NCBI GenBank assembly: GCA_026125385.1
Contig: JAHCLG010000011.1
Coordinates: 1 to 64,000 of the forward strand
Length of the DNA: 64,000 nucleotides
Source of the DNA: Legionellales bacterium
Lineage (GTDB): Bacteria; Pseudomonadota; Gammaproteobacteria; JAHCLG01
Reading direction: 5' to 3'
Positions 28,996-37,945 of the stretch are shown here, one piece after another. The stretch's first letter is position 1; the number at the start of each line of letters is the position of its first letter. The position numbers were made by a program, and so were the translations under genes. Under the pieces are notes generated by a model, which ran no database searches, was not told where the DNA came from, and was given only the letters and a program-made list of their open reading frames with translations.

Positions 28996-29837
28996 AAACT
29001 GACTCGCCAACTTCCTCCGAACGATCGTGGCTCGAACGCTTAAGCAAAGCCTTATTACGCGAACCTAAAGATCGTGAACAATTAGTTAATTTATTACGTG
29101 ATGCCGAAGATCGCCAATTACTCGATGCCGATACTCTTGGTATGATTGAAGGCGTTTTACAAGTTTCTGAAATGCAAGTCCGCGACATTATGATCCCGCG
29201 ACATGAGATGGTTACGATCGATAGCGATGCAGAACCCGCAACTTTTTTACCCATTATTATTCAATCTAAACACTCGCGTTTTCCGGTGATGGGCGACGAT
29301 CGTAATGATGTGATTGGGATTTTGCTCGCCAAAGATTTATTAGCTTACGCCTTTCAGCCGAGTGAAGATTTTGAATTAGAAGAAATCATCCGTCCCACCA
29401 TTTTTGTTCCAGAAAGTAAACGCTTAGATGCCATGCTGAAAGAATTCCGCCAAAATTATCATCACATGGCAATTGTGGTGGATGAATATGGTGGAGTCGC
29501 AGGATGTGTCACTATTGAAGATGTCTTAGAACAAATTGTCGGTGATATTGAAGATGAGTTCGATGTAGACAAAGACAGCTTTATTAAACGTCATAATGAC
29601 AGTGAATTTATTATCAAAGCTCGCACGCCGATTGAAAATTTCAATGAATATTTTTCCACACAATTTTCAGATGAAGAATTTGATACCATTGGCGGGTTAG
29701 TGATTAACTCCTTAGGACACTTGCCGCGCCGAGGTGAAACCGTGCGCATTGGTGATTTTGATTTTGAAGTCATTCATGCCGATAAACGTCGCGTCCATTT
29801 ATTAAAAATGATCATTCATGAAAAAATCACTGCTTAG
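28992..29837 (+). CDS. ybeX: CBS-domain protein YbeX/CorC
   Basis: The 281-residue protein has two CBS repeats (VRDIMIPRHEMVTID and IIRPTIFVPESKRLDAML), the CorC linker VVDEYGGVAGCVTIEDVLEQIVGDIEDEFD, and a C-terminal CorC_HlyC domain. It has been linked to magnesium/cobalt efflux and, in E. coli, to ribosome maturation together with YbeY. The start at 28992 overlaps the ybeY stop; its own stop lies inside the start of lnt. Confidence 0.95.
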   Translation: MKTDSPTSSERSWLERLSKALLREPKDREQLVNLLRDAEDRQLLDADTLGMIEGVLQVSEMQVRDIMIPRHEMVTIDSDAEPATFLPIIIQSKHSRFPVMGDDRNDVIGILLAKDLLAYAFQPSEDFELEEIIRPTIFVPESKRLDAMLKEFRQNYHHMAIVVDEYGGVAGCVTIEDVLEQIVGDIEDEFDVDKDSFIKRHNDSEFIIKARTPIENFNEYFSTQFSDEEFDTIGGLVINSLGHLPRRGETVRIGDFDFEVIHADKRRVHLLKMIIHEKITA

Positions 29838-31455
29838 GATTCACTCACTCACACAATTAAAATGCGATGGGGTTGCTTTACTCAGTGGGGCAATATTACC
29901 TTTGGCCTTTGCACCATTTTATTTAAGCTTTCTGGCCATTTTAAGCCCTGCCCTATTATTATTTATTCTCACACAGTCTCCCCGCAGATTTTTTTGGCGA
30001 GGATTTTTATTTGGTTGTGGTGTCTTTGCTGTAGGCTGCTCATGGGTATTTATCAGCATTTATCGTTTTAGTGGCTCGGGATTTTTTTTATCTTTTTTAT
30101 TAACCGTGTTATTTATTGTTGTGCTTGCGCTCTTCTTTGCCATAATCTCAAGTCTGTTTGCGCGCTTCCGTCAAGCCAACGCGCTGAGCAATCATTTATT
30201 ATTATTTCCTATGCTGTGGGTAAGTGTTGAGTGGTTGCGCAGTTGGATTTTCACCGGTTTTCCCTGGTTATTATTGGGCTATAGTCAAATTAATTCGAGC
30301 TTGCGTGGATTTATTCCTGTGATCGGCGTCTATGGCTTAAGTTTTTTATGCGTGTTTTGCGCGGGGCTACTCAATCTTTTATGGCATTCTGCTTTAAAAC
30401 GATCGCTGTTGATATTAATTATTTTTATGGGTATTTTTGTAAGTGGCGGATTGCTTAATCGCATTGCATGGACTCGCCCAAATTCCTCAGCCATTTCAGT
30501 GGCATTAGTGCAAGGCAATATTCCACAATCGGTAAAATGGCAAGCATCGCGCGTTTTTCATATTTTAAATACCTATTTTTCATTAAGCCTGCCCTATTGG
30601 CACGATCGCATGATTATTTGGCCTGAAGGTGCTATTCCCTTGGTCGACACCGCGGCAACTGAATATTTAAATAATTTACGAGAATTAGCCTTAAAAAATC
30701 ACTCAACCTTATTAACCGGCATTGCCACTGCTATTCCTAATAGCCCTGATTATCATAATGCCTTAATAGCGGTGGGCACGGCACATGGCATTTATTTTAA
30801 ACGTCATTTAGTACCCTTTGGAGAATTCGTTCCGTTTGAAAACTATTTACGTCCCTTTGCGGGTATTTTTAATTTACCCATGTCAAATTTTACCGCAGGA
30901 AAATTTCATCAACCCTTAATTAAATTAGCGAATCTTAATATTGCTGCTTATTTATGTTATGAAATTGCCTATCCCAATGAAGTGATCAGTACATTTAATC
31001 ATGCCGATCTCATTGTTAACATCAGCGATGACAGTTGGTTTGGCAAATCCTTTGCGGCGATTCAACAATTTCAAATGGCGCGTTTTCGGGCCTTAGAGAT
31101 AGGACGCTTTGTGATTGCCACCAGCAATAGTGGTGTCACTGCCATTATCAATGCCAAAGGCAATGTCATCAGCGCACTCCCTCTATTTCAACCAGCAGTG
31201 TTACAAAGCCATGTCTATGCCATGAAGGGCACCACCCCGATCACTCACCTCACCCCGAATGGCGTGCTGCTTTTATTATGGTTTCTTTTTGGTGGTTATT
31301 GTTTGAGATGCTTCTTTAAACAAAAAGTTAAAAAGAGTGAAAAAATATTATACGATTGTGCGCTTGCCGTTGAACATGATCCATCACTCCAGGAGGAAAT
31401 GAAAAAATGGGATATTACTTTGCAAGATGGATTAGAAAAAGATAAGTCGTGGTGA
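29818..31455 (+). CDS. lnt: Apolipoprotein N-acyltransferase Lnt
   Basis: Lnt adds the third acyl chain to the N-terminal Cys of lipoproteins in the inner membrane. About six N-terminal helices precede a nitrilase-type domain with the catalytic triad visible as Glu in WPEGAIP, Lys in the region before HLVPFGEFVPFE, and Cys in AYLCYEIAYPNE. At 545 residues it is slightly long: a charged tail of about 40 residues (after the last membrane helix) goes beyond E. coli Lnt. It overlaps ybeX by 20 bases. Confidence 0.96.
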   Translation: MKKSLLRIHSLTQLKCDGVALLSGAILPLAFAPFYLSFLAILSPALLLFILTQSPRRFFWRGFLFGCGVFAVGCSWVFISIYRFSGSGFFLSFLLTVLFIVVLALFFAIISSLFARFRQANALSNHLLLFPMLWVSVEWLRSWIFTGFPWLLLGYSQINSSLRGFIPVIGVYGLSFLCVFCAGLLNLLWHSALKRSLLILIIFMGIFVSGGLLNRIAWTRPNSSAISVALVQGNIPQSVKWQASRVFHILNTYFSLSLPYWHDRMIIWPEGAIPLVDTAATEYLNNLRELALKNHSTLLTGIATAIPNSPDYHNALIAVGTAHGIYFKRHLVPFGEFVPFENYLRPFAGIFNLPMSNFTAGKFHQPLIKLANLNIAAYLCYEIAYPNEVISTFNHADLIVNISDDSWFGKSFAAIQQFQMARFRALEIGRFVIATSNSGVTAIINAKGNVISALPLFQPAVLQSHVYAMKGTTPITHLTPNGVLLLLWFLFGGYCLRCFFKQKVKKSEKILYDCALAVEHDPSLQEEMKKWDITLQDGLEKDKSW

Positions 31456-31540
31456 GCTTTATATCACTCACCATTCAATGGTGCTTTACGCCCTGTCATA
31501 GTAGTTTCGTTTTCCCCATCAGCCAAATTTAACAAAATAA

Positions 31541-31564
31541 GATTTTCGCACTTGTGCGAAAATC
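31541..31564. other. Perfect hairpin between lnt and leuS
   Basis: GATTTTCGCAC (31541-31551) pairs with GTGCGAAAATC (31554-31564) around a 2-base loop, 95 bases before the leuS start. No T-run follows, so it may be a leader structure of leuS or a processing site rather than a terminator. Confidence 0.45.
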
Positions 31565-31659
31565 CTGCAAAACTTACAGCTCGTCCCAAAAAACCCATTG
31601 CACAATTCAGCCACTGCGGTATCCTAGCTACTTTCTGTAAAATGAAGAAGATGAGCACA

Positions 31660-34200
31660 ATGGAAGAACACTATAACCCAGCCGAAGTGGAAACACGTGT
31701 CCAGGACTATTGGCAACAAAAACAAACGTTTACCGTTAAAGAAGATTTAAGTAAAGAAAAATTCTATTGCCTGTGCATGTTCCCTTATCCCAGCGGGCAT
31801 TTACACGTGGGTCATACCCGCAATTACACCTTAGGCGATGTGATCACTCGCTATCAACTTATGCTAGGCAAAAATGTCTTGCAACCCATGGGCTGGGATG
31901 CATTTGGATTGCCGGCCGAAAATGCGGCCATTAAGCATAACGTTCCGCCGGCGCAGTGGACATACGATAATATCCATAAAATGCGCACTCAATTTCAACG
32001 TCTCGGTTTTGGTTACGATTGGTCGCGCGAAATTACCACATGCAAACCAGACTATTATCAATGGGAACAATGGCTGTTTATTCAATTATTCAAAAAAGGT
32101 TTAGTCTATCGCAAAAATTCGTTTGTCAATTGGGACCCTGTCGATAATACGGTGCTCGCCAATGAACAAGTGGTGAATGGTCGTGGTTGGCGCTCGGGCG
32201 CGTTAATTGAACGCCGTGAAATTTCGCAGTGGTTTTTAAAAATCACCGATTACGCCGAAGAATTATTAAAAGGTTTAGACGATTTAACCGAATGGCCAGA
32301 GCAAGTTCGCACCATGCAACGTAATTGGATTGGACGCTCTGAAGGCACTGAAATTATTTTTCAAGTTGAAAATTCTGATCAAACACTAGAAGTATTTACT
32401 ACGCGCCCCGATACCTTCATGGGCGCCACCTATTTAGCGATTGCCGCTCAACATCCTCTAGCAAAATTAGCAGCCAAAAATAATCCTGCCATAGAACAAT
32501 TTATCGATGAGTGTAATAAAATCAAAGTCGCGGAAGCCGATATGGCGACGCTGGAAAAACGGGGTATCGTCACTCCCTTTAACGCTATCCATCCGCTCAC
32601 TCAAAAAAAATTGCCCATTTGGATCGCCAATTTTGTGGTGATGGATTATGGCAGTGGTGCAGTGATGTGTGTGCCTGCGCATGATCAACGAGATTATGAA
32701 TTTGCCCAAAAATATCAGTTACCGATTCAACAAGTCATTGAACCCATCGATAACTCTCCCATTATTTTAGAAGAAGAAGCTTTTACTCACAAAGGTCGCA
32801 CGATTAATTCTGGTGAATTCAATGGCCTTAATTTTACTGAAGCCTGTGAAGCTATTACCGAAAAACTCAACCAACACAAACAAGGTCGCAAAAAAATTAC
32901 TTATCGTTTACGCGATTGGGGTATCTCGCGCCAACGCTATTGGGGCACACCAATCCCCATGATCCACTGTAATAATTGTGGTGATGTTCCTGTCTCGGAA
33001 AAAGATTTACCGGTATTACTCCCAGAAAATGTTTCTTTTACTGGCGCAATATCTCCCTTAAACAACATGCCCGAATTTTACCAAACCATTTGCCCCGAAT
33101 GTGGTAATAATGCGCGAAGGGAAACCGACACCTTCGATACTTTCATGGAATCCTCCTGGTATTACGCGCGCTACGCCAGTTTTAATCAAGATAAAGCCAT
33201 GCTGGATGCCAGAGCTAATTATTGGGTACCGGTTGATCATTATATTGGTGGCATTGAACACGCTGTCATGCATTTACTTTATTCCCGCTTTATTCATAAA
33301 GTCTTACGTGATGAAAATTTATTAAATTCCGATGAACCCTTTAAACGTTTATTAACTCAAGGCATGGTCTTAAAAGATGGTGCCAAAATGTCAAAATCCA
33401 AAGGCAATACGGTTGACCCCCAAGAATTAATTGATCGTTATGGTGCCGATACCTTACGTTTATTCATGATGTTTGCAGCACCTCCTGAACAATCTTTAGA
33501 ATGGTCAGACAGTGGCGTTGAGGGTTCTTACCGCTTTTTAAAACGGTTATGGCAATTTGCCTATAAATATCAAACTTTAATTCAGCAATATAATGATCAA
33601 TACAAAGGTAAATTTAATCCCATTGATTGGGATGAGATTGCTCTCACTCAACAAATCAATGACACCACGTTAAAAACCTTGCGTAATATTCACAAAGAAA
33701 CGCACGCTATATTAAAAAAAGCCTGTTATGACATGGAAATTTGTCAATTTAATACCGTGGTATCGGCTGCCATGAAATTATTAAATATCTTAAACGATAT
33801 TCCAAATTCAGATGGTGCCAATGGTCAGAGCAGTGATGCGTATAGCGCCTTGTATAACCGTTTAATTGCTGGTGGCATGAGTATTTTATTGCGATTATTG
33901 CATCCAATTACCCCACACATCACTCATACCTTATGGCAAGAACTCGATTACGGTAGCGATATTTTAAAAGCCAGTTGGCCCAAAATTATTAAAAGCGCGT
34001 TAAAATCAGAAGAAGTCGATATGATCGTGCAAGTCAATGGCAAATTGCGCGCTAAAATCAGTGTGCCAACCGATATGGATAATACCAATATTGAAAAATT
34101 AGCCCTATCCGAAGAAAATGTGCAACGCTTTGTAAGTGGTAAACACTGTGAAAAAGTGATTATCGTCCCTGGAAAATTAATTAACATAGTAGTGAAATAA
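31660..34200 (+). CDS. leuS: Leucyl-tRNA synthetase
   Basis: A class I aminoacyl-tRNA synthetase. The HIGH motif is PSGHLHVGH and the KMSKS motif is KMSKSKGN; the editing CP1 domain with [14 protein letters not shown] lies between them. ATG at 31660 ([11 protein letters not shown]) aligns with the E. coli start; ATGs at 31642 and 31651 are possible. It gives 846 residues, the normal length. leuS heads the conserved leuS-lptE-holA-nadD order. Confidence 0.97.
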   Translation: MEEHYNPAEVETRVQDYWQQKQTFTVKEDLSKEKFYCLCMFPYPSGHLHVGHTRNYTLGDVITRYQLMLGKNVLQPMGWDAFGLPAENAAIKHNVPPAQWTYDNIHKMRTQFQRLGFGYDWSREITTCKPDYYQWEQWLFIQLFKKGLVYRKNSFVNWDPVDNTVLANEQVVNGRGWRSGALIERREISQWFLKITDYAEELLKGLDDLTEWPEQVRTMQRNWIGRSEGTEIIFQVENSDQTLEVFTTRPDTFMGATYLAIAAQHPLAKLAAKNNPAIEQFIDECNKIKVAEADMATLEKRGIVTPFNAIHPLTQKKLPIWIANFVVMDYGSGAVMCVPAHDQRDYEFAQKYQLPIQQVIEPIDNSPIILEEEAFTHKGRTINSGEFNGLNFTEACEAITEKLNQHKQGRKKITYRLRDWGISRQRYWGTPIPMIHCNNCGDVPVSEKDLPVLLPENVSFTGAISPLNNMPEFYQTICPECGNNARRETDTFDTFMESSWYYARYASFNQDKAMLDARANYWVPVDHYIGGIEHAVMHLLYSRFIHKVLRDENLLNSDEPFKRLLTQGMVLKDGAKMSKSKGNTVDPQELIDRYGADTLRLFMMFAAPPEQSLEWSDSGVEGSYRFLKRLWQFAYKYQTLIQQYNDQYKGKFNPIDWDEIALTQQINDTTLKTLRNIHKETHAILKKACYDMEICQFNTVVSAAMKLLNILNDIPNSDGANGQSSDAYSALYNRLIAGGMSILLRLLHPITPHITHTLWQELDYGSDILKASWPKIIKSALKSEEVDMIVQVNGKLRAKISVPTDMDNTNIEKLALSEENVQRFVSGKHCEKVIIVPGKLINIVVK

Positions 34201-34202
34201 CC

Positions 34203-34751
34203 ATGAAAAAATTTATTTTAAGTCTTTTTTTAGTGTCAAACTTAGTCATGTTATCCGGCTGTGATTTTCAATTACGCGAAAAATCGCAATTAGCTGCGCC
34301 CTTGCAACGCATCTATTTAACCTCGCGCAGCCCTATAGGCGATGTCACCAAAGAATTACGCCAAACCTTATTAGGCTCAGGCATTCAATTAGTCGATTTA
34401 CCGCAACAATCCCGCGTGACGTTAACCGTATTATCCGAATACTATGTTAAATCACAACCCTCTATCGCCTTTAATTCGCCCAGCCAAACGAGTTCCATCA
34501 CCGGCACCTATTACGCCACGTTCCGGGTCACCGATTATCGCGATAAAGAAATTATTCCTGTGCGTCAAGTTTCAGCCTCTCAAACCTTCACTGCTAACGC
34601 CAATCAAGTGTTAGGATCAAACGAGCAAGAACGCACCATTAAAGCAGAATTAGTCCGTGATATTTGTAATCAAATTATTAACCAACTTATGGCAAAAAAT
34701 ACCATTGCACAATTAGAAAAATCCAACGCCACAACCACACCATCCTCATGA
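34203..34751 (+). CDS. lptE: LPS-assembly lipoprotein LptE
   Basis: LptE is the outer-membrane lipoprotein that plugs the LptD barrel. The signal peptide ends in a lipobox LSGC, followed by DFQLRE, typical of LptE (GCGFxLR). The 182-residue body has the family pattern of RIYLTSRSPIGDVTKELRQTL. It starts two bases after leuS and overlaps holA by four bases. Together with lptA, lptB and lptC this gives four of the seven Lpt parts in the window. Confidence 0.93.
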   Translation: MKKFILSLFLVSNLVMLSGCDFQLREKSQLAAPLQRIYLTSRSPIGDVTKELRQTLLGSGIQLVDLPQQSRVTLTVLSEYYVKSQPSIAFNSPSQTSSITGTYYATFRVTDYRDKEIIPVRQVSASQTFTANANQVLGSNEQERTIKAELVRDICNQIINQLMAKNTIAQLEKSNATTTPSS

Positions 34752-35767
34752 AAATAAAATGTGAGGAGTTAACAAGCACACTCACACGCACACTCTCACC
34801 CGTGTACTGCATCACGGGTGATGAAATTTTTTTTGTTGAACAAACTCTAGAACAACTTCGCGGTGCGGCATCTGCGCAAGGGTTCAGTGAGCGCGAAGTC
34901 TTTTTTATTGATGCTCATTTTAATTGGTCGCATTTAGAAAATAGTGTCGCCCATGCTTCCTTATTTAACCCGCGATCACTGATTGAAATCCGCATGCCAA
35001 ACAATAAACCCGGAACAGCAGGAGCAGATTTTTTAAAAAATTATGCGTTACACCCTAACCCCAATAAAATTATCGTCATCGTATTGAGCAAACTCGATAG
35101 CGCCACGTCTCGTAGCGCTTGGATTAAACAATTGGAAAAGCACGGTGTTATTATTCAAATTTGGCCGCTTACCCCGAAACAATGGCCGTATTTTATTGCT
35201 AACCAAACTCAACATTATCAATTAAATATTGCAGCAGCTGGTCTAGAAAAACTGGCTTATACGTTTGAGGGCAATTTATTAGCGCTCGATCAGTGTTTAC
35301 AACACTTAAAATTATTATACAGCCAACAAACTATTACTCTGCCCATGCTTAATACCATTATTCAACATCAAGCTCAATTTGATATTTTTGCCTTAAGCGA
35401 TGCTGCGATTGCAGGTGAAGTGGAACGTGTCATCCACATTATGGAAACCCTCCAACAACTTCAAGTAGAGCCTATTTTATGTCTTTGGGCGCTGACGCAA
35501 GATATTCGTAAATGCGTTACGCTTCACCAGCATTCTGCTGCTGAATTTACGCGTCTTTGCACGCAGCTTAGCCTTTGGCCACAACGACGTCCTTATTTTC
35601 AAGCCGCTTTACGACGCCATAACTTAGCTAGCTGTTTAGCGTTATTGAGCGAATGCGCGCGCATCGATCAACTTTGCAAAGGAATGTTACAAGAAAATGT
35701 CTGGATCGCTTTAACCGATGTGAGTTTGCGCTTAGCAGGAAAAAAATTGTGGGTGAATCACGCATGA
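34748..35767 (+). CDS. holA: DNA polymerase III subunit delta
   Basis: HolA is the delta subunit of the clamp loader and opens the beta clamp. The N-terminal part has the family features VYCITGDEIFFVEQTL and the segment FFIDAHFNWSHLENSVAHASLF; the C-terminal helical collar ends with GMLQENVWIALTDVSLRLAG. The length is 339 residues. It overlaps lptE and nadD by four bases each, the conserved gammaproteobacterial arrangement. Confidence 0.93.
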   Translation: MKIKCEELTSTLTRTLSPVYCITGDEIFFVEQTLEQLRGAASAQGFSEREVFFIDAHFNWSHLENSVAHASLFNPRSLIEIRMPNNKPGTAGADFLKNYALHPNPNKIIVIVLSKLDSATSRSAWIKQLEKHGVIIQIWPLTPKQWPYFIANQTQHYQLNIAAAGLEKLAYTFEGNLLALDQCLQHLKLLYSQQTITLPMLNTIIQHQAQFDIFALSDAAIAGEVERVIHIMETLQQLQVEPILCLWALTQDIRKCVTLHQHSAAEFTRLCTQLSLWPQRRPYFQAALRRHNLASCLALLSECARIDQLCKGMLQENVWIALTDVSLRLAGKKLWVNHA

Positions 35768-36459
35768 AAAAAATTATTGCTATTTTAGGGGGTACATTTG
35801 ATCCTGTTCATTTAGGTCATTTACACATGGCACAACAAGTTTATCAACAGCTCCCTATTGAAGAAATTCGTTTCATTCCCTGTAAAATTCCGGTATTAAA
35901 ATCCCCAGCGCAGTTTAGCCCAGAGCAACGGCTAACCCTACTGCAACTCGCCCTGCATGATTTTCCTTACTGCAAAATCGATGAACGCGAATTACAGCGT
36001 GCGACACCTTCGTATACCGTGCTCACCTTAAAAGAAATTCGCCACGAAATCGGCGTTGAACAAAGTCTTGCTTTTATTTTAGGGAGTGATGCTTTTGCTG
36101 ATTTTTCTCGCTGGCATGAATGGGAAACCATTTTAAGCCTAGCGCATTTAATTATTATCCCTCGTATGAGTTATAATTTTAGCGATGCTCTTGAAAAACA
36201 ACCGCCATTAAAACCGAGAATCATTGCTGATCCTCACTATCTAATTCAGCAACCAGCAGGCGCTATTTTTTTTCTCGATTGTCCACAAATGACCATTTCT
36301 TCCACAGAAATCCGTCAGTGCTTGGCTAAGCTTGCGCTTGCCAAAAAAAATACTGCAGTTCAACACTCATATCTATCTGCTGAAGAAAAAACAACTTTAG
36401 CGGCTTATCTACCACGGTCGGTAATTGATGGTTTGGATCGAGAGCAACTACAAAAATAA
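35764..36459 (+). CDS. nadD: Nicotinate-nucleotide adenylyltransferase NadD
   Basis: NadD joins nicotinate mononucleotide to AMP in NAD synthesis. The nucleotidyltransferase motif is GGTFDPVHLGHL and the second conserved site is ISSTEIR. ATG at 35764 overlaps the holA stop. It has 231 residues, slightly more than usual, with a C-terminal extension past YLPRSVIDGL. Downstream, between nadD and rsfS, is a decayed toxin-antitoxin pair on the other strand. Confidence 0.95.
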   Translation: MKKIIAILGGTFDPVHLGHLHMAQQVYQQLPIEEIRFIPCKIPVLKSPAQFSPEQRLTLLQLALHDFPYCKIDERELQRATPSYTVLTLKEIRHEIGVEQSLAFILGSDAFADFSRWHEWETILSLAHLIIIPRMSYNFSDALEKQPPLKPRIIADPHYLIQQPAGAIFFLDCPQMTISSTEIRQCLAKLALAKKNTAVQHSYLSAEEKTTLAAYLPRSVIDGLDREQLQK

Positions 36460-36461
36460 TT

Positions 36462-36511
36462 TTAGGCGTAGCCAGATTCTTTTTGATGTCGAAAATAATC
36501 ACTTGTAACAT
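36462..36511 (-). pseudogene. ParE/RelE-type toxin remnant with a large internal deletion
   Basis: The start ATG at 36511 encodes MLQVI in the position where RelE/ParE toxins of this type begin (MPQVI), overlapping the antitoxin end. A few codons later, in another frame, the sequence reads YFRHQKESGYA and a stop at 36462-36464, which matches the usual toxin C-terminus (FRHQKEAGY). Nearly all of the roughly 95-residue toxin between these two ends is gone. Confidence 0.6.
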
Positions 36512-36684
36512 TTCGGTAGAATACCTTTTTTGCTCTCTTTACCCCAAGTTCGCAGCCAAGTGCTAAGATCATGATTGGTCACATGCAGCCCTGTTGCTTG
36601 ATAAGATTCCCAAGATCGTAAGGCTTCTTGTTTAAAGCTTGCTCTTTTTACTTCACTATCGAGTTTAATTGAAGTTGTCATCAC
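36499..36684 (-). pseudogene. Ribbon-helix-helix antitoxin with an internal deletion
   Basis: The 61-residue frame starts TTSIKLDSEVKRASFKQEAL and continues SWESYQATGLHVTNHDLSTW, ending LPKCYK. This is the RHH antitoxin type paired with ParE/RelE toxins, but the usual middle part (second RHH helix and the linker with HWLMREAI-type sequence) is missing, so the N-terminal strand is joined directly to the toxin-binding tail. DNA binding is very unlikely. The gap around it (36460-36815) holds nothing else I can see. Confidence 0.7.
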
Positions 36685-36815
36685 TAAACCTTAATTTAGT
36701 ACTTAATATTTATTAATACGTTAGCAGACCGCTTAACTCAGTCCACTAAAAGTTATAATGACATCTTGGGATAATCTGGTTACACTACCCGCAAAATTTA
36801 TCCCAGAGGACACCC

Positions 36816-37169
36816 ATGACCACCCCGCTTTTAATTGATATTGTGATGCAATCATTAGACGATCTCAAAGCCAATGATATTATTAAACTCAATGTTGCTA
36901 AGCTCACCACCATCACCGATACCATGGTGATTTGCAGTGGCACCTCGACGCGCCATGTTAAAGCCTTAAGTGATGAAGTGATCCGCAATGCCAAAGAACA
37001 AGGATTTAGCCCACTAGGCACCGAAGGCCAAGACAATGCGCAATGGGTATTAGTCGATTTAGGCGATGTGGTGGTTCATATCATGTTGCCCGACACCCGT
37101 GAATTTTATAATTTAGAAAAATTATGGGGCGCGCCAGAATTATCGTCGCAACAAGAATCTGCCGTATAA
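36816..37169 (+). CDS. rsfS: Ribosomal silencing factor RsfS
   Basis: RsfS binds L14 and prevents joining of the subunits under nutrient limitation. The 117-residue protein has CSGTSTRHVKALSDEVI, EGQDNAQWVLVDLGDVVVHIM and the end of the Iojap domain REFYNLEKLWG. ATG at 36816 follows AGAGGA. rsfS-rlmH adjacency (three-base gap) is conserved. Confidence 0.96.
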   Translation: MTTPLLIDIVMQSLDDLKANDIIKLNVAKLTTITDTMVICSGTSTRHVKALSDEVIRNAKEQGFSPLGTEGQDNAQWVLVDLGDVVVHIMLPDTREFYNLEKLWGAPELSSQQESAV

Positions 37170-37172
37170 ATC

Positions 37173-37637
37173 ATGAAATTAAAAATTATCGCCATTGGCA
37201 ATCGCATGCCAGATTGGGTAAATCAAGGGTTTAACGACTACGCCAAGCGCATGCCACGGGATTACCCTGTCGAACTGATTGAAATTCCCTTACAAAAGCG
37301 CCAAGACAAGCAACAAATTACTCAACAAATGGAGCGCGAAACCCAGCATATGCTGAAACACATTAAACCCAGCGATCAGGTGGTGGCATTATGTGTGGAA
37401 GGCAGACAATATTCTACCGAAGAATTTGCACACAAACTTCAACATTGGCAGTATCATGAACTGGTGTTTTTAATTGGCGGGCCAGAAGGATTACACCCAC
37501 AAAGCCTTGCACGCGCCAATGAACAGTTATCGCTGTCGAACCTCACCCTCCCACATCCCCTTGCCCGTTTGGTGCTTGTCGAACAACTCTACCGCGCCTG
37601 GTCGATTCTCTCGAATCATCCCTATCACCGAGCTTAA
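37173..37637 (+). CDS. rlmH: 23S rRNA pseudouridine-1915 N3-methyltransferase RlmH
   Basis: RlmH is a SPOUT methyltransferase acting on pseudouridine 1915 of 23S rRNA in 70S ribosomes. The SAM knot is visible in VFLIGGPEGLHPQSL and in the C-terminal LTLPHPLARLVLVEQLYRAWSI. The length is 154 residues, as in E. coli. It ends the leuS-to-rlmH group; a terminator-like hairpin follows. Confidence 0.97.
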   Translation: MKLKIIAIGNRMPDWVNQGFNDYAKRMPRDYPVELIEIPLQKRQDKQQITQQMERETQHMLKHIKPSDQVVALCVEGRQYSTEEFAHKLQHWQYHELVFLIGGPEGLHPQSLARANEQLSLSNLTLPHPLARLVLVEQLYRAWSILSNHPYHRA

Positions 37638-37710
37638 CCTATTGATCTTGAATATACCAACGCACTTAAAGCAGCGCTTTGGATCTTGAAATGCATTCGG
37701 TAGAGTTGCC

Positions 37711-37758
37711 TGTGAATAGGGGAAACACCCCAAAAATTCACATTGTAAAATTTTTTTT
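37711..37758 (+). terminator. Probable terminator after rlmH
   Basis: An outer pair TGTGAAT (37711-37717)/ATTCACA (37736-37742) encloses an inner pair GGGG/CCCC; a run of Ts follows at 37751-37758. It closes the leuS-rlmH region before the accessory gene at 37946. Confidence 0.55.
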
Positions 37759-37773
37759 CAATTTAAGGCTTGG

Positions 37774-37806
37774 CTTAAGTTTCTCTTAAGCTTCGTTTGG
37801 TATAGT
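37774..37806 (+). promoter_or_regulatory. Promoter with a PmrA-box-like tandem repeat
   Basis: CTTAAGTTT (37774-37782) and CTTAAGCTT (37785-37793) form an 11-base-period tandem repeat separated by two bases. TATAGT at 37801-37806 is a good -10, and the repeat lies where a -35 would be, which is how activator-dependent promoters look. From memory, the PmrA element of Legionella and Coxiella effector genes is cTTAATatT-N2-cTTAATatT; both halves agree in the CTTAA core, the spacing and the last T. The gene served is the 1296-residue protein at 37946. Confidence 0.55.
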
Positions 37807-37813
37807 AGGAACT

Positions 37814-37912
37814 GTCACAGTGATTTAAAGATAATAACAATAAATTATTGAAAATAACAAAAACAATAAAATAACAACAACAGAACAACAATAATAAAAA
37901 AATCACTGTGAC
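37814..37912. repeat. Inverted repeat in the leader of the 1296-residue gene
   Basis: GTCACAGTGATTT (37814-37826) and AAATCACTGTGAC (37900-37912) are perfect complements, and each contains a 9-base palindrome TCAC-w-GTGA. The 73 bases between them are almost only A, C and T, AT-rich and without visible structure. In RNA this would be a 13-bp stem with a large open loop just before the start codon; in DNA it could be two operator sites. Confidence 0.6.
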
Positions 37913-37945
37913 ATTTTCTTTTTCAACTTCAATAAAAGCCCTATT

